NCBI RefSeq assembly: GCF_000060345.1
Contig: NC_008571.1
Span: 1,798,001 to 1,862,000, forward strand
Length of the DNA stretch: 64,000 nucleotides
From: Christiangramia forsetii KT0803
GTDB lineage: Bacteria > Bacteroidota > Bacteroidia > Flavobacteriales > Flavobacteriaceae
Direction: 5' to 3'
Shown here piece by piece: positions 1 through 10,200 of the stretch. A model generated the notes under the pieces. It saw nothing but the letters and a program-made list of their open reading frames with translations. It was not told the origin of the DNA and searched no databases. Made by a program: the position numbers and the translations under genes. How positions within the stretch are numbered: the stretch's first letter is position 1; each line of letters opens with the position of its first letter.

Positions 1-2140
1 ACTCCCCTTCCCCGGAAATTTCAAAATTTATCCTGTTCTCAGCTGAAGTTACTATTTCCCCGTTTTTATCAAGTACATAGGCATGTGCCAAACGTAAATC
101 GGATCCTCCGGAGTAAAAAGCCTGATCTCCACCGTCACTAATTTTCACTTCTATCTCGTAAGGTTCAGCCTGTTTCGTTCTGGAATGTTCCCCTATTTTT
201 TCACCATGTATAAATCCTTCCGCCCGAATCTCACCTTCTTTCCAGTTATAATGAAAGGTAAAGGAAGGATGTTCCAGATTTGCCTTTTCAGGATCGTTAT
301 CTGGCAACTGGCGTGAAATCAGAGAATCGTTATGATACAATGCTACTTCCCGGGCATTACTAAAAACACGAATTTTTCCGTTATTGGAAACGGACTCATC
401 AGCTATATGAACGATAGGTTTAGACACCAGTTCAGATTGATACCAATAATATACAGGTTTTGGAACCCGATAAGCACTTAAAACGGCGTAAGTGGTCATA
501 AAATCACGCTTCCATCGGCTGTCAATAATATCCGGTTGCAGATGGTTATAATCGGCTCCCAACCAGCCAATCGCGGCAATATTCTGCTTACTGGCTTTAT
601 ATCTTGAAATATGGAACTGGTTCACTTCAGCGTTGGCAGAACTACCATGCTCCATAACCATATTAAAATCACTTTCAGGCCACTCGGTACGGCGATAGTC
701 CATTGTAGCATGTACATCGGTAATTCCGGCATTTTTCACCCCATTCCATGGACTGGACGCTGAGGCTGTTAAGCGGTTGGGATCTTCCTCTTTTGCCACA
801 TATTGCATCTGGGGAACCGGTCCGCGGTGGTTGATTCCTGCGCCCCAAAAAACGATGGAAGGATGGTTTCTATGGTTTCTTATCATAATTCTGGTGGCTC
901 TATCAAGCTTAGAGAACCACTCTTCCCCACCCCATTCTATCCAGGTAGAAGGTTCTTCATAAACCAAAAGTCCTAGCTCGTCACAGGCATCCAGAAAAGC
1001 ATCATCCTGAGTGTAATGCGCCAACCTGATTATGTTCATCCCGGCCTGTTTGTATTGCAAAGCTTCCTGATAATGCAAGGCATTAGGAACTGCATCCCCG
1101 ATATTGGGAAAATTCTGGTGCCGGTTTACTCCAATAAGGAAAATAGGTTCACCATTCAGCACAAAACCTTTTCCTTCAACTAATTTAAAAGTCCGGAATC
1201 CAAAACGGTTTTCGACATAATCCACCGGTTCTTCTTCATTGTAAATAACAGAATTTACCCGGTATAAATATGGAGTGTCAGGAGACCATAAATGAAAATC
1301 ATCATCTATTCCTGTAGTTTGATAAAATGTATGTGTACTATTTGCAGGGATCAAAACCTCATTCTCTAAATTTTTGATCACGTAACCCTTATCGTTAATG
1401 ATCCTGGTCGCAATTTTAGTGTTTTGGGGAACATCATATTCGTTGCTTACGGTGGTTTTTATAGAAACCGTCCCGTTATTGGTATTTACAGTAGGAGTGG
1501 TGATATGTACCCCGGCATTATAATCTTCCCAGTTAAAATTTACGTGGAGTTTATTAGTTTTTACCAGATATACATCCCGGTACAGCCCTCCGAATTTCAC
1601 ATAATCTGTCCGGTGGGGATCAGGTGCAATGCTTTTATCATAACTATTATCGGCTTTGATAGCGATCAGGTTTTGCTGACCTGGTTTTACATATTTGGTA
1701 ATATCAAAGTGAAAAGGCACGTACCCGTTAATTTTAAAACTTCCCGCCTGTTCTCCATTTACCCAAATCTCCGTAGCATTATGTACGCCTTCAAACTCAA
1801 TGAACACCTTTTCATCGGCTGCTGCATCTATGACGAGATTTTTCCGGTACCAACCAAAGTCCCTCAAATATTTTTCCTGCACCCAACTTTCTTTTATGCT
1901 ATCCAACTCGTAGGAAACCAGTTGAAGTGTATGGGGAACAGAAACTTCTTTCCACTGAACATCATTAAATTCAATTTTGCCCGGATTTCCCGATACCTCC
2001 CCCAAATGGAATTTCCATCCATTATTAATATTGATCTTAGAACGGTCTGTCTTTGGGAATCCTTCCGGCAGATCACTATTTTGGGAATAAAGATGGGACG
2101 ATATTAATAATAGTAAGAGGCTTAGTTTTACTGTATTCAT
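1..2140 (-). CDS. Glycoside hydrolase family 2 protein, partial (C-terminal end outside window)
   Basis: I translated this frame by hand from the ATG at 2140 and it stays open to base 1, giving 713 codons without a stop. It starts with a signal peptide (MNTVKLSLLLLLISSHLYSQ), so the enzyme is exported. The order is that of GH2: sugar-binding jelly roll (about residues 40-200, with FGWYRKN and GGLYRDVYLV), an Ig-like domain, then the TIM barrel from about residue 340 (IFLIGVNRHQ, NIIRLAHY, LVYEEP). The probable nucleophile is E497 in VMEHG. The acid/base position is odd: after NHPSIVFW the usual SLGNE is replaced by GAGINHRGP (residues 433-441). GH2 covers beta-galactosidases, glucuronidases and mannosidases, and I cannot choose between them. 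It lies 17 bases behind the GH16 gene, probably in the same transcript, which suggests joint breakdown of one polysaccharide. Confidence 0.85.
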   Translation of the reverse strand, partial: MNTVKLSLLLLLISSHLYSQNSDLPEGFPKTDRSKININNGWKFHLGEVSGNPGKIEFNDVQWKEVSVPHTLQLVSYELDSIKESWVQEKYLRDFGWYRKNLVIDAAADEKVFIEFEGVHNATEIWVNGEQAGSFKINGYVPFHFDITKYVKPGQQNLIAIKADNSYDKSIAPDPHRTDYVKFGGLYRDVYLVKTNKLHVNFNWEDYNAGVHITTPTVNTNNGTVSIKTTVSNEYDVPQNTKIATRIINDKGYVIKNLENEVLIPANSTHTFYQTTGIDDDFHLWSPDTPYLYRVNSVIYNEEEPVDYVENRFGFRTFKLVEGKGFVLNGEPIFLIGVNRHQNFPNIGDAVPNALHYQEALQYKQAGMNIIRLAHYTQDDAFLDACDELGLLVYEEPSTWIEWGGEEWFSKLDRATRIMIRNHRNHPSIVFWGAGINHRGPVPQMQYVAKEEDPNRLTASASSPWNGVKNAGITDVHATMDYRRTEWPESDFNMVMEHGSSANAEVNQFHISRYKASKQNIAAIGWLGADYNHLQPDIIDSRWKRDFMTTYAVLSAYRVPKPVYYWYQSELVSKPIVHIADESVSNNGKIRVFSNAREVALYHNDSLISRQLPDNDPEKANLEHPSFTFHYNWKEGEIRAEGFIHGEKIGEHSRTKQAEPYEIEVKISDGGDQAFYSGGSDLRLAHAYVLDKNGEIVTSAENRINFEISGEGE

Positions 2141-2157
2141 TATTCTTTGTTTACTGA

Positions 2158-3027
2158 TTACTTTCTTTTCCAAACTCTAAAATATTTTACATGATACTCT
2201 CCATCCAGACGTTCTTCATCGGGCAATGCACCGAACCATTTATTGGACTCACAATTAAAATTCACCTCCAGAGGTTGGTGCCAATGAGTATTTTCAGCTT
2301 CTCTGAATAAAATCCCGTCAATATAAAAGCGTATCACTTCAGGGGTCCATTCCAGTCCCCATACATGGTAGTCTTTCTGTAATTCCTCCGGGAAATAATA
2401 TTTTTTTGTACGTGAAAAATGTTCTTTTACATTTCCATGTTCCGGTGGAGATCTAAAAACGTGAATATTTGAATTAAGATCATTCCTGTTATATTCAACA
2501 CCCGGCGCATTTTCACAAATATCGATCTCTGTCCACCAGTCTTTGTCCACATTTGTCATCCAGAACCCCGAAACCCATGGAGCATCCATCAGTTTGGCTT
2601 CTGCTTCAAAATAACCGTATAAAAATTTCTCTTTACTCTTGATAAAACCCGTGCTATGGGTAAAGCCTTCAGGTAATTTTACATCCTGGTGCTGATTCAC
2701 CCGTACTACCAGCTCTCCATTTTCAAGCTTTACATTGGAACCATCAAAATAGGTAGGTGGGCGTCCCTTCCATTTTGGATTATTGGGATACCAGATAGCT
2801 TCATTTAATTGGTTCGCTTCAAACTCATCAGAATATTTTTCGAGCAGATCCCAGTTTTTTGTGTTGGCCTGGTCTGATATTGGAAAATCATTATTTTGCC
2901 TTACAACCGCTTTTTTAATATTTACAGTATCCACATATTTTTTTGGTGGAATGGTTAATTCTTGTGAATAATTTTTTGATGTAATGAGAATGCATACGAG
3001 AGCGCCGAGCATTAATTTGAATTTCAT
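2158..3027 (-). CDS. Glycoside hydrolase family 16 endo-hydrolase (secreted)
   Basis: This is a 289-residue protein with an N-terminal signal peptide (about residues 1-21, ending NYSQ) followed by a single GH16 beta-jelly-roll. The catalytic signature EIDICE is at residues 167-172, with E167 as the expected nucleophile, D169 as the helper and E172 as the acid/base. The one-residue insertion is the beta-bulge form seen in laminarinases, agarases and porphyranases. Other GH16 landmarks are GYFEAEAKL, SGFWM and HVWGLEWTPEVIRFYIDG. The stretch PWVSGFWMTNVDKDWWTEIDICENAPG resembles agarase/porphyranase-type enzymes more than laminarinases, so a red-algal galactan is a plausible substrate, but that is inference. 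There is no carbohydrate-binding module and no type IX sorting domain. It leads a two-gene minus-strand unit with the GH2 gene. Confidence 0.88.
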   Translation of the reverse strand: MKFKLMLGALVCILITSKNYSQELTIPPKKYVDTVNIKKAVVRQNNDFPISDQANTKNWDLLEKYSDEFEANQLNEAIWYPNNPKWKGRPPTYFDGSNVKLENGELVVRVNQHQDVKLPEGFTHSTGFIKSKEKFLYGYFEAEAKLMDAPWVSGFWMTNVDKDWWTEIDICENAPGVEYNRNDLNSNIHVFRSPPEHGNVKEHFSRTKKYYFPEELQKDYHVWGLEWTPEVIRFYIDGILFREAENTHWHQPLEVNFNCESNKWFGALPDEERLDGEYHVKYFRVWKRK

Positions 3028-3372
3028 ATAAGACTATGTTTAAAAAATAAATGTAGGCTGTATATGGCTCCTCGTTCAATTCAAATGTTTTTTTATGTAA
3101 CACATATGTTTTATACTGAAAATTTAAGGCAATCCATAGCCGAAATAAATAAGCTTTCTTATGCAAAGTATTCTCCTGAAGAAAGGCTGGAATACAGTTT
3201 GTGAAAAATGGCTGCGACAAACATAATCTGACTCATTCGGTTGTATGAATACTTTATGAAAATCATGTTACTGTCAAATAAGTTGCATTATAAAAAATTC
3301 TTAGAAGACAAACTGTAACAATCGTTTAATTGCTTTGTCATTAAATAGATATTCATCAACTCATCAATCAAA
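3028..3372. other. Divergent intergenic region, no gene seen
   Basis: This 345-base AT-rich gap separates the divergently transcribed GH16 and serine hydrolase genes and should hold both promoters. I found no perfect TAnnTTTG element correctly placed for either gene. A 101-codon minus-strand frame overlapping the GH16 start has no recognisable features and I reject it as chance. Confidence 0.5.
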
Positions 3373-4413
3373 ATGGCTAAAATCACAATCAAAATTCTTT
3401 TACTAAGTTTAATAATTTCACTTTTCGGATGTCAAAATCATGAGAGCATAGACTCTTATTTGAATGAATTATATCAAAATGGAAAACTTAATGGGAATAT
3501 ATTAGTAACTAAAAACAACAAAATAGTTTATGAAAAATCGTTTGGTTTTACTGATGGCTCTAAAAGTGAATTGTTGAACAAAGATTATCGCTTTGATATT
3601 GGTTCTGTTTTTAAAGAATTTCCCGCTGTTGCAATTATGCAATTAAAAGAAAAAAACCATCTCAACTTAAATGATAAACTTTCTAAGCACATCTCTGGAT
3701 TACCAAAATGGGCGGAAAAAATATCTATAAAAAACTTACTACAATACTCTAGTGGCTTACCACAAATACCCTGGGACGAATATTTCAGTAAAGGAATTAA
3801 AATTACCGATGAAGATATTATGAAAAATCTTCTAACTATTGAAAATCTAGAATTTGAACCAGGTTCGGATTATTTATACTCAAATAACAACCCTATTTTA
3901 TTGATTAAAATAGTTGAGAATATAACACAATCAAAATTTAGTGATTATGTACAGGAGAACCTATTTAACCCACTTAATATGAATAGTACCGTAATTAATG
4001 ACCAATTTCCATACAAGGAGAAAATATTAATGGCAATTCCTTTTGATACTAATTTTAAAGAAGATGACTACGAAATCTCAATTAAAAATCTCTTGATCAG
4101 TTCAACTGCAAGGGATATGTCATTATGGTTCGAACAGTTAGATGATTTTAATGTAGTTAATAAACAATCTATAAAAACTCTTTCCGAAGAAGCAAAATGG
4201 GGCTTTAATATTCAATCACCACTTGGCTCATGTGAATGGCAAAACGATAAAATTATGGAACATTCCCATCATGGTTCGAGTGGGAATTACGAATGTATCG
4301 TGCGAAGATTTAAACAAGATGGTATTACGATTGTAATATTGACCAATCAAAAGCACGAAAACGTATACGATATATCGAATGATATTTATAAAATTCTAAG
4401 AAAGAGTATCTAA
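3373..4413 (+). CDS. Serine hydrolase of the beta-lactamase / penicillin-binding family (lipoprotein)
   Basis: This is a 346-residue protein with a lipoprotein signal peptide (hydrophobic run then LFGC, lipobox cysteine near residue 20), so it is probably anchored on the outer side of a membrane. The class C beta-lactamase-like fold is indicated by the SxxK motif GSVFK, a YSN motif in SDYLYSNNNP, and a third motif HHGSSGN near the C-terminus in place of KTG. Homologues include esterases, D-amino-acid peptidases and beta-lactamases, so the substrate cannot be named. It stands alone, diverges from GH16, and uses more A/T-rich codons than its neighbours, which may mean recent acquisition. Nothing in it links it to the carbohydrate genes on either side. 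Confidence 0.8.
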   Translation: MAKITIKILLLSLIISLFGCQNHESIDSYLNELYQNGKLNGNILVTKNNKIVYEKSFGFTDGSKSELLNKDYRFDIGSVFKEFPAVAIMQLKEKNHLNLNDKLSKHISGLPKWAEKISIKNLLQYSSGLPQIPWDEYFSKGIKITDEDIMKNLLTIENLEFEPGSDYLYSNNNPILLIKIVENITQSKFSDYVQENLFNPLNMNSTVINDQFPYKEKILMAIPFDTNFKEDDYEISIKNLLISSTARDMSLWFEQLDDFNVVNKQSIKTLSEEAKWGFNIQSPLGSCEWQNDKIMEHSHHGSSGNYECIVRRFKQDGITIVILTNQKHENVYDISNDIYKILRKSI

Positions 4414-4715
4414 AGCGCAATTATAAAATAAAGTGCTTGTGTGAATCTGCTAAATCAAACTCTGATTTTAATTTGGATAAAAAGTTAGCTCAAAAATAAT
4501 TATCTATAAAGTTGCCATTTATAAAAGACGGCATATAAGTCTCAAATCTATAATCCTATTTCTCAGGTAAACTTGATTTTAATATGGGGCACTATAATAA
4601 TAAACTATGCTACGTAAAAGATGGATTCCTATGAATTAATAAAGGGATTCATTTATTATATCAAAAATCTTCAAGCTAGCTTTAATCAACAGATCTAAAT
4701 TTTAATATTGAACAC
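4414..4715. other. Convergent intergenic region, no gene seen
   Basis: This gap of about 300 bases lies between the ends of the serine hydrolase and DUF1338 genes. It is very AT-rich. I see no reading frame with coding character, no RNA gene and no strong hairpin. Confidence 0.5.
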
Positions 4716-5618
4716 TTACTCCTGTTGAGATTCATATGTACTTTCAAAAATTTTATCAGCATTCGCGGCTTCAAAACCATCACGACGATGTTTCCTATCT
4801 ATTTCAGATTTAGGTAAGGATTGAAACTGAGGTAATACGAGCCGTTCAGCAAATTCTACATAACTGCCGGGTATTTCAATAACTTCTGAACCTTGAAAAT
4901 TAGCCGTTACTTTACCGGCTACAGAACTGCTTTGTTTTAAAAATCCATCCTTGCTTACCTTTATCTCCCCACCGGCATTGTTCAATTTTATCCCTATGGA
5001 TTTTAGAAATGTATTGAACTCTTTCAGACTGTTATAGCCATCAGGCAAGTCATGAATACTTATGGTGAAATGATTTAAATAATATCGGTTGTAAATTACC
5101 CAGGCAGCATATTCACTTTCTTCCTGTAAACTTTGGTAATCAGCAAGTGTCGGCAGCTCCCATAAGGCAGAAGTAAAAAATGTAGAAACCTCATCCACAT
5201 TTTCAAAATCCAACTTATCTACAGGATCTTTTTTTATCTTCCCGGTATATTTTTTAATTATCGTCTTGGCATTCTGGCTTAAGTCTGAAACCCTTAACTC
5301 GCTTATAAAGATTCTCGGGTATCTAGGTTCAGGATGGGAATACCAGAAAGCGTTTAATTTTTTCTCCGGAAAAAAATAATAATCACGCTTCTCATAACCA
5401 TAATGCAGAAAAATTTTTTCCAGTGAAGCAATCCCAAGATTAGGAACTCCCAACGTACGAAAAGCAATATGGTCATTTTTAATAGCTTCCTCCTTAAAGA
5501 TCATCCCTTCCTTCAGCATTCCATCAATGACCTTATAAACATCAGGAACCCTTTCTTTGTAAGGAATTATCAATGAGTTTAATACTTTATCTAAATCGCT
5601 TTCTTTGCTGAATTTCAT
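4716..5618 (-). CDS. DUF1338 / HglS-type 2-oxoadipate dioxygenase-decarboxylase
   Basis: This is about 300 residues from the ATG at 5618 (MKFSKESDLDK). An upstream GTG at 5672 would add 18 residues with no family match. DUF1338 proteins are non-haem Fe(II) enzymes of the vicinal oxygen chelate fold. The characterised member HglS converts 2-oxoadipate to D-2-hydroxyglutarate in bacterial lysine breakdown. Candidate metal ligands are the His in DHIAFRTL, the His in LNHFTISIHDLPDG and the Glu in SYVEFAERLV. There is no signal peptide, so it acts in the cytoplasm. It is the last gene behind susD (77 bases, with a hairpin between), an unexpected partner for an outer-membrane glycan importer. It makes sense if the imported compound is broken down through 2-aminoadipate and 2-oxoadipate (inference). 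Confidence 0.8.
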   Translation of the reverse strand: MKFSKESDLDKVLNSLIIPYKERVPDVYKVIDGMLKEGMIFKEEAIKNDHIAFRTLGVPNLGIASLEKIFLHYGYEKRDYYFFPEKKLNAFWYSHPEPRYPRIFISELRVSDLSQNAKTIIKKYTGKIKKDPVDKLDFENVDEVSTFFTSALWELPTLADYQSLQEESEYAAWVIYNRYYLNHFTISIHDLPDGYNSLKEFNTFLKSIGIKLNNAGGEIKVSKDGFLKQSSSVAGKVTANFQGSEVIEIPGSYVEFAERLVLPQFQSLPKSEIDRKHRRDGFEAANADKIFESTYESQQE

Positions 5619-5643
5619 TATTTTAATTTTGTTTAAAAATAGC

Positions 5644-5670
5644 GAATTCGACCTAAAATAAGTCGAATTC
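5644..5670 (-). terminator. Perfect 9-bp hairpin between susD and the HglS-type gene
   Basis: GAATTCGAC (5644-5652) and GTCGAATTC (5662-5670) are exact inverted repeats with a 9-base loop. There is no long T run after it, so it may be a partial terminator or an mRNA-stabilising end that lowers expression of the downstream gene relative to susCD. Confidence 0.5.
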
Positions 5671-5695
5671 ACTACCTGGCTAACTCAAATTATTA

Positions 5696-7243
5696 TTAAT
5701 TAATTTCAGTATTAGTTTGTATTTCTGATAATGGTATAGGCAAATAAGAATGTTCCTGAGCATTGAATCCGTTTCTACCAGCAGCACTCATCGCTTCATC
5801 CAGCATTCCCCATCTTCTCAGGTCAAAGAATCTCGTGCTTTCAAGGCTAAGCTCCATCACTCTTTCATGCATTAGTTGCTCAAATACCTCTTCTTTGGAA
5901 TTTAGTGCAACAGCTGGAACATTTCCGTGTAACGTTCTTACTTCATTGATCAATTCCACAGCTTTTTCTGTATTTCCGGTTTCATTTAAAGCTTCCGCAT
6001 ACATTAATAAAACATCAGCATATCTAAGTAAAGTGACGTTAAGGCCTATATATCCGTTCCCCTCTAAAGGTTCCGGCAGCCATTTTCTGAAAATTGCTAC
6101 ATCGTCTTTAGCATTGGGATCTCCATAAGTAGCTTCAATTAAACTATCCCACGTACTACCTTCCATCCTTTTGGTAGATTCATCATTAAAATAAGGATCA
6201 TCAAAATAGAGGGTAGAATATAATCTATTGTCATAAAGACCATTTTCAGCAATCATACCTTCTTCTTTCATTTCGGCTACTAAACGGTCATCGGCTAAAA
6301 TACCACCCCAGCCTCCTATGGCCCAATCGGCTACGAAAGAATGTAAACGGGTTGCATTATAGGAAGTTGCATCACCACTTTTGAACTGCAATTCAAAAAT
6401 AGATTCTTTATTATTCTCATTTTCACCATTGAACAGACTCTTAAAATCGTCGACTAAAGCATACTGCCCGCTTTCTATAACTTTAGCAAAAGCTTCGGCG
6501 GCGTTTTGATAATCATCACTGGTATTGGAGGACTCGTCCCCTGCTTTGTACATATAGGCTTTCCCCAAATAACCAAGAGCCGCACCTTTATTTGCCCGGC
6601 CATAGTCCTGAGGCTGAATTTCAAAACTTAGCCTATCAGATGCCGTTTTAAAATCCTGCATGACAAAATCCCAGGCTTCAGGTCTTGTTGCTAAAGCTTT
6701 ATCTAAGGTGGCTGGAGCAACGATATCATCCCTAATGATAATTTGTTCAAACAGAGTTAGCAATTTGAAATGATAATATCCTCTCAGAAAATAAGCTTCC
6801 CCTAAAATTTGTTCTTTTTCACTATTGGAAATCTGATCTGCGGTCATTTCAGAAACATTTTTTATAACCTGGTTGGAAAAATTGATTCCCTTATAATTGG
6901 TACTCCAAAGCACATCCAGGAATATATGGCCATTGGTATAATTGAAATTATAAATAGACATCCAATGGGAATAATTGGTGGCATCAGGACCAGGCAAAAC
7001 ATAGTCTGATCGGAAATACTCCACTACAGAGCGGCCTTCCTGCCAGCCATCCCAGAAATTACTTCTGGCTTCCAACTCTGAATAAGCCGCAGTTAAACCA
7101 GATCGTGCATCTTCGGCATTGCGCCAGAAATTCTCTGAAGTTAATTGGTCTGGTGGTTGTTTGTCTAAGTATTCATCATCAGAACATCCAATAGTCAGTA
7201 AAATACTCAGTAGAAAAACAGATTTTATTATATATTTTTTCAT
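5696..7243 (-). CDS. SusD/RagB family outer-membrane nutrient-binding lipoprotein
   Basis: This is a 515-residue surface lipoprotein. The signal peptide ends in LLTIGC with the lipidated Cys near residue 20, followed by SDDEYLDKQPPDQ, typical of mature SusD-like proteins. The TPR-like half shows EQILGEAYFLRGYYHFKLLTLF. The C-terminal half shows LLRYADVLLMYAEALNE, ELSLESTRFFDLRRWG and a terminal YLPIPLSEIQTN, all SusD family hallmarks. SusD caps the SusC channel and captures the ligand. It starts 12 bases after the susC stop, the usual paired arrangement. The ligand cannot be read from the sequence. Companion genes suggest a glycosylated amino acid or glycopeptide rather than a pure polysaccharide. 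Confidence 0.95.
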   Translation of the reverse strand: MKKYIIKSVFLLSILLTIGCSDDEYLDKQPPDQLTSENFWRNAEDARSGLTAAYSELEARSNFWDGWQEGRSVVEYFRSDYVLPGPDATNYSHWMSIYNFNYTNGHIFLDVLWSTNYKGINFSNQVIKNVSEMTADQISNSEKEQILGEAYFLRGYYHFKLLTLFEQIIIRDDIVAPATLDKALATRPEAWDFVMQDFKTASDRLSFEIQPQDYGRANKGAALGYLGKAYMYKAGDESSNTSDDYQNAAEAFAKVIESGQYALVDDFKSLFNGENENNKESIFELQFKSGDATSYNATRLHSFVADWAIGGWGGILADDRLVAEMKEEGMIAENGLYDNRLYSTLYFDDPYFNDESTKRMEGSTWDSLIEATYGDPNAKDDVAIFRKWLPEPLEGNGYIGLNVTLLRYADVLLMYAEALNETGNTEKAVELINEVRTLHGNVPAVALNSKEEVFEQLMHERVMELSLESTRFFDLRRWGMLDEAMSAAGRNGFNAQEHSYLPIPLSEIQTNTEIN

Positions 7244-7255
7244 TTTAATATTTTT

Positions 7256-10200
7256 TTAGAAACTAAGTTGAACTCCAGTTATTAAAGATTTATATTTTGG
7301 GTAAAGATTAAGATCAATCCCCCTGGAAAGTACGCTACCTCCAACTTCGGGATCAAGTCCCGAATAATCGGTTAGCGTAAAAAGATTCTGCCCCGTAACG
7401 AAGATTCTCGCGCTTTCTATAAAAGTCTTTTGAAGCACATCAGGAGATAAAGTATATCCAAGTTGCAGTGTTTTTAATCTTAAGTAATCACCATCTTCCA
7501 GAAATCTGGTAGAAGCACGGTTATTTCTGTTAGGATCATTTAGAACTGCACGAGGAACATCTGTATTAGTATTAGAAGGTGTCCACGCATCGAGTGCAGC
7601 CGTTCTGTAATTTCTACCAGTGTCCAGACTCAAAAGCCTGAAATCATTTCCGTTGTAGATCTTATTACCTCCCACACCCTGAAAGAATATGGTAAGATCA
7701 AAGTTTTTATACTCTCCTGTTAGATTTAAACTGTATTCGTATTTTGGAATAGCTGTTCCGGCGTATACTTCATCGTCTTCATTAATTACCCCATCACCAT
7801 TCTGGTCTGTAAACCTAATATCGCCGGGTTCGGCATTAGGCTGAATAAGGTTTCCATTCACGCTATGCGTCTGTACTTCCTGATCGCTCTGGAAAATTCC
7901 ATCTGCAACAGGTAAAAAGAATGCTCCCGGTTCATAACCAATCTTTGTTTGGTTCACAAAATGATCTGATCCAAATAGTAAACCAACCCCATACAATACC
8001 TGATCTTCATTACTTAGTTTGGTCACCTCACTGTTTATAGTAGTAAAAGTTCCTCCTACAGCGTATTTAAATTCATTATCCCTGTTGCGATAATTTGCTT
8101 CAAATTCGAATCCATTATTTTCGAATGCGCCCACATTCACTATTGGATTGTTAATTCCTGCGGAAGGTGAAACTTCTTTTGTAATTAATAAATCTTCAGT
8201 CTTACTGTTATAATAGTTTAAAGAACCCTGAAGTTTATTATCAAAAATGCCAAAATCCAGTCCGAAGTTAGCCGAAGTATTCGTTTCCCATTGCAAGTCA
8301 TCGTTTTGAAGATCGCGAGCGATACTCCCTAAATAAGAGTTTTGTGGACTTCCAAAAACATAGCCTCCATCGTCCTGACTTTTTCCTTGTGATATTAAAG
8401 CAACATAATCATAATACCCTAAGGCACTATCATTTCCTGCCTGTCCCCAGCTGTATCTCAATTTCAGAAAATTGAACACTTCCTGATTTTCCATGAAGTT
8501 TTCTTCTGTAATTTTCCAACCTAATGCAAACGAAGGAAAAACACCATACTGGTTATTTTTTCCAAATTTGGAACTTCCGTCTCGCCTTAAACTGGCCTGC
8601 ACCAGATATTTATCATCAAAGGCATAATTGATCCTTCCAAACTGGGAGACTAAAGCATATTCAGCATTAGATCCACTGGCTGAATAAGTTCCATCGCTAA
8701 ACGCATCGAGCGTATTAAAATTAGGATCTAAAATAGTTGCTGCAACCTTATTCCCTTCATCATCAAGTTTATATCCCTCTGCCTGGGCGTAAGTACTTTT
8801 AAACGGCTCCCTGATTCTTTGATACCCTGCTAATAATACTACTGCATGTTTATCAATCTCAAAATTATATCTAACCGTATATTCTTCATTTAACCTTCTA
8901 AATTCTGAATGAAATTCAGAAATAAATGAAAATTCACGTTCTGCAATATCCTGCACATCCCTTACACGGAAAGGCTGATGAAAATTATAGGTGTAATCTT
9001 GAAGATCTGATACACTAAAACCAGCTCCTATGTGGAAATTCTTGAATGCTTCAAAATCAAAGTTTATATTTCCTAAGAAGTATTTTAATTTGGTATAACC
9101 TTCTAAGAATTGATCTTCCCCAACCGGGTTTCTATGATCTGGTAGATCACCGGTTCTGTAACCAAAACCTGATTCATGTTCCTCATCAAAGACAGGAATT
9201 AATGGAGAAATGAAATAAGTTTCCCTAATGGAGAATTTATGATCTTCTCTGTAAGTTTCACTGTAATTGAGGTTAGTAGAAACTTTTAATTTTCCCTTAT
9301 CCAGGTTTAATTGTGAATTCACTCCCTTTTTGGTGAAATTGGAACCTATCAACAAACCTATCTCGTCCGCATAGTTTCCGCCAACGCTGTAATTTATATT
9401 TTTACCCCCTCCACTAATTCTAATGTTATTGGTTGAAAGATAGCCCGTACGGTGAGTTTCCTCAATCCAGTCAGTATCATTTATAGGCGAATTTACTACA
9501 TACTGTGGAAGTTCAGCTCCGGCATTTTCATACATTTGACGGTGAACAGAAATATACTCATCGGCATTAAGAAGTTGCATTTCTTCTCTCGGTGTGTTTA
9601 TACTTAAAGAAGATTCAATATCTATCCTGGGTTTTCCTTCTTCCCCCTTCTTAGTAGAAATAATTACTACACCATTAGCGGCCCTGGTTCCATAAATGGC
9701 ACCAGAAGCAGCATCTTTGAGAATTTCAATACTTGCAATATTGTTGGTATTAATAAAATAAGGATCGGCTTGTACCCCATCCACTATATAAAGCGGTTCA
9801 TTATTTCCAAAGGTTCCAATTCCACGAATAGAAATTTCGGGTGCTGAACCGGGGCTACCGGTAGAGTTGGTTACTGTTACTCCAGACACCCGACCCTGAA
9901 TGGCATCCAACGGATTGGTACTTACCACTTTATTAAGTTCTTCACTTTTCACTGAACTAATGGCTCCGGTAACATCACTTCTCTTTTGAGTACCATAACC
10001 CACAACAACCACTTCGTTTAAGCTTTCCAGATCATCTTCCAGGGTTACATTGATAATTTGCTGATCGCCAACTTCAATTGTTTTCTTTTGAAATCCTATA
10101 TATTGAAAACTTAATTTTTCACCTGGTGCTACTTCAATAGAATAATTCCCGTCAAAATCGGTTTGGGTTCCCCTATTAGTACCTTCAATAGAAATATTAA

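Noticed and set aside
840-900. Apparent frameshift in the GH2 gene before the catalytic motif
   Set aside because: It came from miscounting a line. Recounting base by base gives one continuous frame from 2140 to 1.
1424-2107. 227-codon plus-strand open frame
   Set aside because: It is the reverse-strand shadow of the GH2 gene, with no family features, and the GH2 frame is fully supported on the other strand.
2915-3220. 101-codon minus-strand frame overlapping the GH16 start
   Set aside because: It overlaps the GH16 signal-peptide region in another frame and has no recognisable composition or domain.
5619-5672. GTG start extending the HglS-type gene
   Set aside because: The extension reads through the hairpin at 5644-5670 and adds no family sequence; the ATG at 5618 fits.
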